From Roseiarcus sp963787135 (GTDB lineage Bacteria > Pseudomonadota > Alphaproteobacteria > Rhizobiales > Beijerinckiaceae), in NCBI GenBank assembly GCA_963787135.1, contig CAWBBW010000033.1, positions 186,001 to 250,000 of the forward strand: a stretch of 64,000 bases of DNA, read 5' to 3'. This document shows, piece after piece, positions 51,446 through 59,596 of the stretch. The translations under genes were made by a program, and so were the position numbers. Position 1 is the first letter of the stretch. The number at the start of each line of letters is the position of its first letter. The notes beneath the pieces were generated by a model, which was not told where the DNA came from, ran no database searches, and worked only from the letters and a program-made list of their open reading frames with translations.

Positions 51446-52978
51446 TCACAGCGGAATGTTGTCGTGCTTCTTCCACGGGTTCTCGAGCTTCTTGTTGCGC
51501 AGCATCGCCAGCACCCGCGACAAGCGTTTGCGGGTCGAGTGCGGCATGATCACCTCGTCGATATAGCCGCGCTCGGCGGCGACGAACGGCGATAAGAACG
51601 CGTCCTCGTATTCCTTGGTGCGCTCGGCGATCTTCAAGGGATCGTTGATGTCGGCGCGGAAGATGATCTCGACCGCGCCCTTGGCGCCCATCACCGCAAT
51701 CTGCGCCGTCGGCCAGGCGAGGTTGATGTCGCCGCGCAGGTGCTTGGACGCCATGACGTCATAGGCGCCGCCGAAGGCCTTGCGGGTGATGACGGTGACC
51801 TTCGGCACCGTCGCCTCGGCGTAGGCGAAGAGGAGCTTTGCGCCATGTTTGATGAGCCCGCCGTATTCCTGCGCCGTGCCAGGCAGGAAGCCCGGGACGT
51901 CGACGAAAGTGACGATCGGGATATTGAAGCAGTCGCAGAAGCGCACGAACCGCGCGGCCTTCCGCGAAGCGTCGCTGTCGAGCACGCCTGCCAACGCCAG
52001 CGGCTGATTGGCGACGACGCCGACCGTCGTGCCCTCGATGCGGGCAAAGCCGGTGACGATATTCTTGGCGTGCGCCTCCTGGATCTCGAAAAAGTCGCCC
52101 TCGTCGGCGATCTTGAGGATCAGCTCCTTGATGTCGTAGGGCTTGTTCGGATTGTCGGGGATCAGCGTGTCGAGCGACATGTCGATCCGGTCGGGATCGT
52201 CGAAGCTCGGCAGCTTGGGCGGATGCTCGAGGTTGGAGGCCGGCAGGAAATCGATCAGCCGGCGCATCTGCAGGAGCGCCTCGACGTCATGGTCGTAGGC
52301 GCGATCGGCGATCGAGGAACGGGTGGTGTGGACCTGCGCGCCGCCGAGCTCCTCGGCGGTCACCGTCTCGTTGGTGACCGTCTTCACCACGTCCGGGCCG
52401 GTCACGAACATGTAGCTCGTGTCGCGCACCATGAAGATGAAGTCGGTCATCGCCGGCGAATAGACATCGCCGCCGGCGCAGGGTCCCATGATCAATGAAA
52501 TCTGCGGGATGACGCCGGACGCAAGCACGTTGCGCTGAAACACTTCGCCGTAGCCGCCGAGCGCCGCGACGCCCTCCTGGATGCGCGCCCCGCCCGCATC
52601 GAAGAGGCCCACGATCGGCGCACGGTTCTTGACCGCCATGTCCTGGATCTTGGTGATCTTCTGCGCGTGGGTTTCGCTCAGCGAGCCGCCAAAGACGGTA
52701 AAATCCTTGGCGAACACATAGACGGTGCGGCCGTTGACGGTGCCCCAACCGGTCACCACGCCGTCGCCCGGAATCTTGGTCGCCTCCATGCCGAAATCGT
52801 CGCAGCGATGCTGGACGAACATGTCGAACTCCTCGAACAAGTCGTGGTCGAGCAGGAGCTCAATCCGCTCGCGCGCGGTGAGCTTGCCCTTGGCGTGCTG
52901 CGCCGAGATGCGCTGCTGGCCGCCGCCGATGCGGGCGCGTTCGCGGCGGGCGTCGAGGCGGGCAAGGATGTGTTTCAT
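51446..52978 (-). CDS. pccB: propionyl-CoA carboxylase beta subunit
   Basis: A 510-residue acyl-CoA carboxylase carboxyltransferase subunit. It contains RDTSYMFVTGPDVVKTVTNE and FCDCFNIPIVTFVDVPGFLPG, and the oxyanion-hole glycines in FDAGGARIQEG and RKAFGGAYDVMASKHL. Together these match PccB. With a biotin-carrying PccA (not in this window) it makes methylmalonyl-CoA from propionyl-CoA. The ATG at 52978 follows CGGAG. It could also serve other acyl-CoA substrates. Confidence 0.93.
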   Translation of the reverse strand: MKHILARLDARRERARIGGGQQRISAQHAKGKLTARERIELLLDHDLFEEFDMFVQHRCDDFGMEATKIPGDGVVTGWGTVNGRTVYVFAKDFTVFGGSLSETHAQKITKIQDMAVKNRAPIVGLFDAGGARIQEGVAALGGYGEVFQRNVLASGVIPQISLIMGPCAGGDVYSPAMTDFIFMVRDTSYMFVTGPDVVKTVTNETVTAEELGGAQVHTTRSSIADRAYDHDVEALLQMRRLIDFLPASNLEHPPKLPSFDDPDRIDMSLDTLIPDNPNKPYDIKELILKIADEGDFFEIQEAHAKNIVTGFARIEGTTVGVVANQPLALAGVLDSDASRKAARFVRFCDCFNIPIVTFVDVPGFLPGTAQEYGGLIKHGAKLLFAYAEATVPKVTVITRKAFGGAYDVMASKHLRGDINLAWPTAQIAVMGAKGAVEIIFRADINDPLKIAERTKEYEDAFLSPFVAAERGYIDEVIMPHSTRKRLSRVLAMLRNKKLENPWKKHDNIPL

Positions 52979-53111
52979 CAATAACTCCGGGCTCTGGTGG
53001 CCGGTCCACGACGACAGCGGGGCATTTGTGCGGCCGGGGCATAGCATGCCTCGCCCGGCGCCGGAACGGGTGACAGGAAGTCCGTTGCAGTCCGCGTAGC
53101 CAGGGGTGCGC

Positions 53112-53163
53112 TGTAGGGCGCGGTCGCTGACCGCGCCGGCCGGGTCACCGACCCGGCCCTACA
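53112..53163. repeat. double-hairpin palindromic element
   Basis: TGTAGGG and CCCTACA at the outer ends (53112-53118 and 53157-53163) enclose two perfect hairpins: GGCGCGGTC-gct-GACCGCGCC and GGCCGGGTC-acc-GACCCGGCC. The fold is a compact three-way junction. It sits between the end of the ATP12 gene and the start of pccB. Confidence 0.75.
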
Positions 53164-53197
53164 AGGCGCCTGCGCCGCCGCGCTCAGCGAGCGCGGC

Positions 53198-53956
53198 TAC
53201 TCGCGCGTCTCCGCCAGCACCATCCCCGCCGCCTCCATCTCGCGCCAGCGGATGGCCCGGCGCGCCTTCGCCTCTTCGTCGACACCCCATTGCTCGGTCT
53301 GGAAGTCCTCGTCGATATGCGCCACGCGCCAGGCTTCGGCGGAGCGTAAGAAACCCGCGGGCCACCGCGAGCGCCAGCAGCGCCGAGCCGGTCAGGGTCG
53401 TGATCACGCTCAGCGCAGCAAGCGCCGCCGGATCATCGACCGCGTCGAGCGCGGCGCGCACTGCAGCCAGCGCCTCGGGCGGCTGGGCGACGTGGATGAC
53501 CCCGGCCGCCAGATTGAACCGCGCGCCGAGCGCCTCAGCCGCCCAGGCGAGAATCGGATCGAAAGCGAGCCGCTGCCGCTCGGCCAGCGCTTCCGGCGCC
53601 TCCGCCCGGTAGCAGAGCAGGTCCGAGCCGGCGTAGCCTGCGATGTCTGCCCGCGTCTCCTCCATCGCGCCCGCAACGCCGTCGATAGCGGAGTTGAGAA
53701 GCCTCGTCAGCGGCATGTCGGCGGGATCGACCGTCTCGCCCTGCCGCCCCCATTCCTCGGCCACGCGCTGCATCAGCGCGCGGCTCGCGGCGGCAAGCTT
53801 GTTGCGCCCGGGCGTCCGGGCCGCGCGTCCGTCGAGCGTCAGCTCAAAGCCGCCGCCTTCGGCCTCGCGGACTCCGACCGACTTGTAAAATCTCCTGACC
53901 GTCGGCTGGCGCATGTTGGCCTGGGCGGCGCGGATTGGATCGCGGCCGTCACTCAT
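53198..53956 (-). pseudogene. ATP12-family F1-ATPase chaperone, frameshifted
   Basis: The N-terminal 200 residues (QPTVRRFYKSVGVREAEGG, LDGRAARTPGRNKLAA, AEEWGRQGETVDPADMPLTR) are a clear ATP12 domain. The C-terminal part reads in another frame: SAEAWRVAHIDEDFQTEQWG, then WREMEAAGMVLAETRE, with stop at 53198-53200. Removing one G from GGG at 53359-53361 restores a single frame (AVAAGFLRSAEAW). ATP12 assists assembly of the ATP synthase alpha subunit. Either the gene is broken or the base is a sequence error. It overlaps the pseudouridine-synthase gene by 8 bp. Confidence 0.88.
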
Positions 53957-55025
53957 CGGGCGCGTCCTCGATCGGGTCGCGCGCGGGCGGCTCGAAGCCG
54001 AACATCTCGAAGCTCTTTTTCATGTGCTCCGGCAGCGGCGCGGTCACGTCGATGATTCCGCCACGCGGATGCGGCAGGACAAGGCGCCGGGCGAGCAGAT
54101 GCAGCTTCGGCTCGATCCCCGGCGGGACGGCGCGCAGAGCGTCGTGGCGCGCCGGATCGTTCTCGGGCTTGCGGTTATATTTCGGATCGCCAACGATCGG
54201 ATGGCCGATCGCCTCGGCATGCGCGCGCAACTGATGGGTGCGGCCGGTGATCGGGCGCATCGAGAGCCAGGCGATGCGAGGCGTCACCTTGTCGACGACC
54301 GCGTAGAGCGTCAGCGAATGCTGCGCGTCGGGGTCGCCGTGCTTGGCCACCCGCACGCGCTCGATATCCGCCCGGCCCGCGGCGCGCGCGCCCCGCTCGT
54401 CGCCCATGCCCTCGCCCTTGGCCAGAAACATCGAGATCCGCCCCTGCGCCGGTTTCGGCACGCCCTCGACCAGCGCCCAATAAATCTTCTTGGCTCCGCG
54501 CGAGCGGAAGGTCGCGCCGAGCTCGGCCGCCATCTTGCGCGACTTCGCGACCAGCAATACGCCCGAGGTGTCGCGGTCGAGCCGATGGACCAGAACCGGC
54601 CTTTCGCCGTTCTTGTCGGCGAGCGCCTCCAGCATGCCATCGATGTGGCGCTTCGTGCCGGAGCCGCCCTGAACGGCAAGGCCGTGAGGCTTGTTGAGCA
54701 CGATCACGTCGCGGTCCTCGTAGAGGGTCATCGCCCGGATCGCCTCGGCGTCCTCCGGGGTCGCGAGTTTCACGCGAGTCCCCTGCCCGGCCGGAAGCTT
54801 GAGCGGCGGAACGCGGACGCTCGCGCCCGGCTCGAGCCGCGTCGAAACCTCGGCGCGCTTGCCCGAGACCCGGACTTCGCCCTTGCGCACGATCTTCATC
54901 AGATGCGTCTGGGGAAGGTCGGGGAACCGGCGCCGGAGCCAGCGGTCGAGCCGCATGCCGGCCTCATCCTCGCCGATGTCGTAGACGGCGACCTTGTCCG
55001 CCGCCGGCTTGCCAGTGTCGCCCAT
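53949..55025 (-). CDS. RluC/RluD-type 23S rRNA pseudouridine synthase
   Basis: A 358-residue protein. An N-terminal S4 RNA-binding domain (MRLDRWLRRRFPDLPQ, KGEVRVSGKRAEVSTRL) is followed by the catalytic domain with VLVHRLDRDTSGVLLVAKS (catalytic Asp), then RPITGRTHQLRAHAEAIGHP. These are RluA/RluC-class signatures. The exact uridine targets are not assignable. An ATG at 55037 is an alternative start four residues upstream. It is followed by the ATP12 gene. Confidence 0.93.
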   Translation of the reverse strand: MGDTGKPAADKVAVYDIGEDEAGMRLDRWLRRRFPDLPQTHLMKIVRKGEVRVSGKRAEVSTRLEPGASVRVPPLKLPAGQGTRVKLATPEDAEAIRAMTLYEDRDVIVLNKPHGLAVQGGSGTKRHIDGMLEALADKNGERPVLVHRLDRDTSGVLLVAKSRKMAAELGATFRSRGAKKIYWALVEGVPKPAQGRISMFLAKGEGMGDERGARAAGRADIERVRVAKHGDPDAQHSLTLYAVVDKVTPRIAWLSMRPITGRTHQLRAHAEAIGHPIVGDPKYNRKPENDPARHDALRAVPPGIEPKLHLLARRLVLPHPRGGIIDVTAPLPEHMKKSFEMFGFEPPARDPIEDAPDE

Positions 55026-55107
55026 GCCGCGCCTCATAGCGCAGCGCCGGAGGCCAAGGAAGGGCGGACAGAGGAGCGCTTACGCCGCGGGGGGACGGCC
55101 GGCCATT

Positions 55108-55134
55108 GTCATGCCCGCGAACGCGGGCATCCAG
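55108..55134 (+). repeat. 27-bp inverted repeat, left copy, next to the GIY-YIG gene
   Basis: GTCATGCCCGCG, then AACGCGGGCATCCAG: itself a hairpin (ATGCCCGCG-aa-CGCGGGCAT). Its exact reverse complement lies at 55527-55553, on the other side of the GIY-YIG gene. Confidence 0.85.
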
Positions 55135-55161
55135 TCGCCTCCGCCAGCGTCTCCGATCCGC

Positions 55162-55459
55162 TCACGCGTTCAACGTTTCGTACAGATCAGCCCATTCGGG
55201 GTTGAACGTTTCGATCAGATCGAGCTTCCACCGACGCTCCCATTTTCTTCAGCTGCTTCTCACGTGCGATGGCTTCATTGACGTCGCCGTAATGCTCGTA
55301 CCAGACAAGCATCTTCACAGCGTATCGCGACGTGAATTGCGAGCCGCGGCCGGTCCGATGGTGAAGAGCGCGCGCCGGCAGATGGTTTGTCACGCCGATG
55401 TAAAGCGTTCCATTGCGGCGGCTCCCCATGATGTAGACGCTGTATCGGCGCCCGTTCAT
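55162..55459 (-). pseudogene. small GIY-YIG nuclease-family protein, frameshifted
   Basis: A single-domain GIY-YIG protein (UPF0213-like). VYIMGSRRNGTLYIGVTNHL holds the two Tyr motifs, then VKMLVWYEHYGDVNEAIARE and KQLKK. Removing one T from TTTT at 55243-55246 joins this to KWERRWKLDLIETFNPEWAD and YETLNA with stop at 55162-55164, giving a normal-length protein of about 98 residues. The frame shift may be real or an error. The gene is exactly enclosed by a perfect 27-bp inverted repeat, a typical setting for this family in alphaproteobacteria. Confidence 0.85.
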
Positions 55460-55526
55460 CGGGGGATCCTCACACGGGGAAAGTCCCTCGCAAAGACACG
55501 ATCATTCGGACGCCAGCGGCGGCTCT

Positions 55527-55553
55527 CTGGATGCCCGCGTTCGCGGGCATGAC
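55527..55553 (-). repeat. 27-bp inverted repeat, right copy
   Basis: CTGGATGCCCGCG, then TTCGCGGGCATGAC: the exact reverse complement of 55108-55134. The two copies lie 392 bp apart, with the GIY-YIG gene between them. Confidence 0.85.
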
Positions 55554-55605
55554 ACACGCTCCAAGCTGGTGCAGGTTAGCCTGAAAAGCTCGAAAGGAGC
55601 CGCTC

Positions 55606-55995
55606 ATGGCCCATCATTTTCACGCCGTCGTCTGGATCGACCACAACCAGGCGCGGATCTTCCACTTCAATGTCGACGAGGCCGACAGGACGGTCGTCCG
55701 CGATCACATCGTTCGCGACCTCCATTCGCGGGAGAAGCGCACGGGCCATAGGATCGAGGACAACAAGCCGTTCTTCGAGGATGTCGCCAGGGCGATCGCC
55801 GACGCCGGCGCCATCCTCATCGTCGGTCCGGCGCAGGAGAAGGACTTCTTCGCCAAGTTTCTCGCCGAGAAGCATCCCGCGATCAGGGCCCACGTCGAGG
55901 GGGTCGAGAGCGCGGACCACCCCACTGACGGCGAACTCCTGGATCACGCGCGCCGCTTCGTCAAAGCCGCCGACCGCATGCGGCCGCAAACCTGA
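55606..55995 (+). CDS. conserved small protein, annotated elsewhere as translational machinery protein
   Basis: A 129-residue soluble protein beginning HHFHAVVWIDHNQARIFHFN, then KPFFEDVARAIADAGAILIV and GELLDHARRFVKAADRM. The pattern is that of the small eRF1/baeRF-like alpha/beta proteins found in many Hyphomicrobiales, often named translational machinery protein. No catalytic motif can be assigned. It has AAAGGAG upstream. The inverted repeat lies just before it and a palindromic repeat just after it. Confidence 0.7.
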   Translation: MAHHFHAVVWIDHNQARIFHFNVDEADRTVVRDHIVRDLHSREKRTGHRIEDNKPFFEDVARAIADAGAILIVGPAQEKDFFAKFLAEKHPAIRAHVEGVESADHPTDGELLDHARRFVKAADRMRPQT

Positions 55996-55997
55996 CC

Positions 55998-56064
55998 CCT
56001 TCTCCCTCCGGGAGAAGGTGGCGCGAAGCGCCGGATGAGGGGGACGCGCCGCAAGGCGCGTCGC
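55998..56064. repeat. dispersed intergenic palindromic repeat, copy B
   Basis: CCTTCTCCC-tcc-GGGAGAAGG at 55998-56018, then GGCGC-gaa-GCGCC, then GACGCGCC-gcaa-GGCGCGTC, with the linker GGATGAGGGGGA between the last two stems. The same plan, with different stem sequences, is seen at 15234-15305. It lies between the small conserved gene and the GST gene. Confidence 0.7.
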
Positions 56065-56086
56065 CGCGCCAACAACGGAGACTTGC

Positions 56087-56842
56087 ATGCCCTACGAACT
56101 CTTCTACTGGCCAAGCATCCAGGGGCGCGGCGAATTCGTGCGGCTCGCGCTCGAGGACGCCGGCGCTCCTTACGTCGATGTCGCGCGCGAGCAGGGCAAA
56201 GGCCGCGGCGTCAAGGCGCTGATGGCGATGCTCGACGGCGGCGCCGCGCCATTGACCCCCTTCGCCCCGCCCTTCCTGCGCGACGGCGAGGTCATCGTGT
56301 CGCACGTGGCCAATATTCTCGCCTGGCTCGGCCCGAAGCTTGGCCTGGCGCCCGAAGGCGAGGCGCTGCGTCTCTTCGCCCATGGCCTGCAGCTGACGAT
56401 CACGGATTTTGTCCTCGAGGTTCACGACACCCATCACCCGATTTCGACCGACCTCTATTACGAGGACCAGAAGCGCGAGGCGAAAGCGCGGACGGCCGCG
56501 TTCCTGACGCATCGCGTGCCGAAATATCTCGGCCATTTCGAGCGCGTGCTAAACGAGAACCCGTCCGGCCCCGCGCATGCGGTCGGCGGGGCCACGACCA
56601 CTGTCGATCTCTCGCTCTTCCAGATCTGGGCGGGGATGACATACGCCTTCCCGCGCGCCTTCGCCGGCGCCGATAAGCGCTACCCCGCGCTCGCTTCGCT
56701 CGCCGCCGCGGTCGCCAGGCGCCCCAACCTCGCGCGCTATCTCGCCTCGGAGCGGCGGATCCCGTTCAACGAATCGGGCGTCTTCCGGCATTATCCAGAG
56801 CTCGATCAGGCGGCGGGGAAGGCGGGCCGAACGAAGGTCTAG
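56087..56842 (+). CDS. glutathione S-transferase-family protein
   Basis: A 251-residue protein. The N-terminal thioredoxin-like part (YELFYWPSIQGRGEFVRLAL, then EVIVSHVANILAWLGPKLGL) and an all-helical C-terminal part (GGATTTVDLSLFQIWAGMTY) are those of a GST. The family uses glutathione to detoxify or isomerise substrates; the substrate is unknown. The start is ATG 56087. The ACGGAGACTTGC upstream gives a reasonable ribosome-binding site. Confidence 0.88.
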   Translation: MPYELFYWPSIQGRGEFVRLALEDAGAPYVDVAREQGKGRGVKALMAMLDGGAAPLTPFAPPFLRDGEVIVSHVANILAWLGPKLGLAPEGEALRLFAHGLQLTITDFVLEVHDTHHPISTDLYYEDQKREAKARTAAFLTHRVPKYLGHFERVLNENPSGPAHAVGGATTTVDLSLFQIWAGMTYAFPRAFAGADKRYPALASLAAAVARRPNLARYLASERRIPFNESGVFRHYPELDQAAGKAGRTKV

Positions 56843-57163
56843 TGGCCAAAATCTGACGCAAGGTCCCCACATCGGCGAACCGATGAGCGCGAGGATCCGT
56901 GGACGTCTTCAGCGGTGACCCACGCGGCGGCATCGCGTGCTCTATGAGCCACGTCTCGCGAATTGTGACGGCGTTTGACACAGAGCGGATATTCGATCAA
57001 GCTGCCGGAATGTCGCCGGAAAACCGAAAGCCGATGTTTTGCGCGCTCAAGACATCACGAAGCAACCGACTGACGGGACACATCCCGGTCGCGCGCGACG
57101 TTCCTCATGTTGAAAGCCAATTGCAGATCGCAGTAGGCATAATCGTGAAGAGGAGCCACTGGC

Positions 57164-58021
57164 ATGGATTTCAAAGACCTTCTCACTAAGGAGAAATTCG
57201 ACCTCGAAAGAGTCATGGTCATGAGACACAGCCCCAAGGAACCGGAGCTGCGGAAGGTCTTGCCGTGGTTCGCGGTGGAAAGGCCAGAAGTTTTCAATGC
57301 TTACCAGCAATGTCAAAATCCCCAAGCCGAAAAAGCACTGATGAAAGCCGAGTTTGTTGCATCCTTCATCGGTCATGGTGACAAGGCTACCTGGGTTGGC
57401 CTTTATCACCGAGGCAATTGGCAGCCAATCAACGACGTACAGTTCTGGGCAATTCCCGCAATTCAAGAATTGAAGCCATTTGGCATAAAGGGATTAGAGG
57501 CTCATCGAGATCGAGTTGCCCAATGGTTCGACCTCCAATTGCTTGACTTCTGCAAAGATTGGAAAGGCCGTCTCGTGGTGAAGTGGCCACCGGGACGGCT
57601 TTGGTGGCGTTGGGCGAAGACTAACGACTTCAGCATCCATGCGATCCATGAGGACAGTGTGTTTGATTAGGAAATGCCTTCCTGGGATCGGCTCAGCCTA
57701 ACATGGGCGGAACTCAAGGTGCTGCCAAACAAATGGAAGGCAGCGCTTGGCCATTGGCGTGCTGTATATTTTATTTTCGATCGTTCCGATGCGAAAGGTT
57801 ATGTTGGTTCCGCCTCTGGCAATGAAAATCTCCTCCGGCGCTGGCGAAATTATACCGACACCGGACACGGTGGGAACGTCGCGTTAACAAAGCGTAACCC
57901 CGACAATTTCGTCTTCAGCATTCTCCAACGGACCTCTCCTGATATGGAAGATGTCGAACAATTGGAGTCAAGTTGGAAGGATAGACTACACACGAGAGAC
58001 TTTGGGCTTAACGACAACTGA
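57164..58021 (+). pseudogene. two-part GIY-YIG nuclease-family gene with an internal amber codon
   Basis: From ATG 57164 a 168-residue part (VMRHSPKEPELRKVLPWFA, VASFIGHGDKATWVGLYHR) ends at TAG 57668-57670. The same frame continues after it with EMPSWDRLSLTWAELKVLP and the GIY-YIG domain AVYFIFDRSDAKGYVGSASG, then LESSWKDRLHTRDFGLNDN, to 58021. Related proteins, as I recall them, are single chains of about 285 residues with Lys at the position of the TAG, so one AAG to TAG change would explain it. An internal ATG at 57674 could restart translation. The base composition is poorer in GC than the surroundings, suggesting recent acquisition. Confidence 0.75.
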
Positions 58022-58182
58022 TCATTCCTGGTTCTCAAGCTTGTCTCGCTTTTTCGCGCGGTCAACGTCTCCTCCTTGGTCAACTCCCGTCATCGAGAAC
58101 CTCCGAACTGACCTGCCGCAGAGGGTCGAATTTACCCGTTCACCGAATAGGCCGGCAACGCCCCTCCTTGCGCACTCCCGCC

Positions 58183-58860
58183 CTACCTCGCCACAAACAC
58201 CACCCGATCGCCGACCGCATAGAGCAGGCAGGCCGCGGGTTTGAACTGGGCCGCGCAGTCGGCCATCGTCCTGTCGATCGCCTGCACGATCGTGGCGCCG
58301 CCGCGCCAGAGCCAGAGCCCGCTGGTCGTCAGCGCAAAGGCGCGCGGGCCGTGGGCCTTTTGGTACTCAGCCGCCTGCGTCCGTGCGGAAGCGGCCACGA
58401 ACGGCAGGACGGTTGAATCGAATTGGCTCGGCCGGCTGAACAGCATTTCCTGCCGCGGCGCCGAGTCCGCGCTCTGCCGCGCCTGAAAACCGTTGACGGA
58501 GAGAATGGCGCAAGGCCGGCCGGCCTCGAATTCGCAGAGTTCGAGCGCCTGCCGCCCGGCGTCGGACGGGACGTAGTCCGCCATGGTCCTCGGCGCGCTG
58601 TTCAGGGTCCAGATCTTCCGGTCCGCCGACGCGGCGAAGACGAACCCGAGGAATTCGCCGGTTCTCATCTTTGCCTTCGCCTGCCCGACCGCCGCCTTTG
58701 CCGCGTCGGGAAGACCGGCGACCTGATACGGATCGAACGCGGCCCCGCTCGTGGTCAGATCGGGCAAGGCGTTGGTCGACTGGGCCGAAGCAAGCGAAGC
58801 TGCGCTCATGAGGAGCGCAACGAAAGCTGGAATTGGAGCGCGCCTGCGCCTCGATGTCAT
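58183..58860 (-). CDS. exported protein of unknown function
   Basis: A 225-residue protein with a signal peptide (IPAFVALLMSAASLASAQS). The mature part contains FLGFVFAASADRKIWTLN, then ALELCEFEAGRPCAILSVNG and FKPAACLLYAVGDRVVFVAR, with four cysteines likely to form two disulfides. I recognise no domain. Similar secreted proteins are frequent in Hyphomicrobiales. Confidence 0.7.
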   Translation of the reverse strand: MTSRRRRAPIPAFVALLMSAASLASAQSTNALPDLTTSGAAFDPYQVAGLPDAAKAAVGQAKAKMRTGEFLGFVFAASADRKIWTLNSAPRTMADYVPSDAGRQALELCEFEAGRPCAILSVNGFQARQSADSAPRQEMLFSRPSQFDSTVLPFVAASARTQAAEYQKAHGPRAFALTTSGLWLWRGGATIVQAIDRTMADCAAQFKPAACLLYAVGDRVVFVAR

Positions 58861-59201
58861 CGGACCGGCCCCTCCCCGCGCCTTTCCCCGCCTTCAACAC
58901 GGGCGCGCGGCTTTGGCAATGGCGCGGCCGACATTGCGCCGCAATAGCAAAGGAAGAGCGCCAGCCGGCTAAACGCGGTCCGCGCCCCAGCGCACCCGCC
59001 CCACTTGTGGGGGCGGGCCGGGGTGGGGGGTCGCGCCAAGCTGAATCGCCTGCTTTTCCCGCCCGGGTGCAGGTTGGGGGCGAGGTTGGGGGCGCCCCTA
59101 ACCCCTCCCCAAGCGCTCGCGTCGCGTTTGCGTCCGGTGATATGCTTCGCGGGAAACACGGAAGGGACGTGTGACGCATGTCAACTTAGATTACCTGCAC
59201 T
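58861..59201. other. 341-bp region without a supported gene
   Basis: G- and C-run-rich sequence, including CCCCACTTGTGGGGG near 59000. I see no gene. It contains the promoter of the exported-protein gene on the left side, not placed. Confidence 0.4.
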
Positions 59202-59378
59202 TTGATTGAAGGACGCAAGCCGATTCAGATCAACATGGCGCTCGCAGCGACTTACGTTGAGCACAAGGGGGGCACAAGGATTTGGGTTCCCGGCGCCGAC
59301 GAGGGTATTGACGTGGTAGAGAGCGAAGCCCAAATCGCCGCGGCTATCTCGGAAGTTGAAAACGCCTCGCGGACCTGA
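59202..59378 (+). CDS. small conserved-looking protein, 47-58 residues
   Basis: The frame from TTG 59202 (or ATG 59235) to TGA 59378 encodes IEGRKPIQINMALAATYVE, then GTRIWVPGADEGIDVVESEA and QIAAAISEV. The composition is protein-like and the C-terminal half is acidic and helix-forming. No family is recognised. The start is unresolved: the in-frame codons before TTG 59202 run back to a stop at 59187-59189. It lies 58 bp before the LexA-type promoter described next. Confidence 0.45.
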   Translation: MIEGRKPIQINMALAATYVEHKGGTRIWVPGADEGIDVVESEAQIAAAISEVENASRT

Positions 59379-59435
59379 AGGCGGGAAGCGCCTCGCCGAT
59401 ATGAAATTAAGACACTCCCGATCTCAGTGTCCGTG

Positions 59436-59464
59436 TTGACAGGAACATAAAAAGAACATATCAT
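59436..59464 (+). promoter_or_regulatory. predicted LexA-repressed promoter
   Basis: A perfect -35 TTGACA (59436-59441) and a near-consensus -10 TATCAT (59459-59464) are 17 bp apart. The spacer holds GAAC-ATAAAAA-GAAC (59443-59457), which is the alphaproteobacterial LexA box GTTC-N7-GTTC read on the other strand. A bound repressor would cover the polymerase site. The gene starting at 59489 is immediately downstream. Confidence 0.8.
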
Positions 59465-59488
59465 GTCCTTACCGTGATCAAGGAGGCC

Positions 59489-59596
59489 ATGATGCACAAA
59501 GCCGCTGTTGAGACGCTACGTGACTTCGCGGAGCTTGTTTCGCTCGGCGCGTTCCTGACGATGATCGCCTTGGCTGCGCGGGCGTTCGGCGCGTGA
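59489..59596 (+). CDS. predicted SOS-induced small membrane peptide
   Basis: A 35-residue peptide beginning MMHKAAVETLRDFAELVSLG, then AFLTMIALAARAFGA. The last 20 residues are a hydrophobic helix likely to cross the membrane. A perfect AAGGAGG ribosome-binding site precedes the start (59480-59486); the second ATG at 59492 is better spaced than the first. It is the only gene under the LexA-type promoter. Size, topology and control resemble SidA, the 29-residue SOS-induced division inhibitor of Caulobacter, but no sequence match is claimed. Confidence 0.7.
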   Translation: MMHKAAVETLRDFAELVSLGAFLTMIALAARAFGA

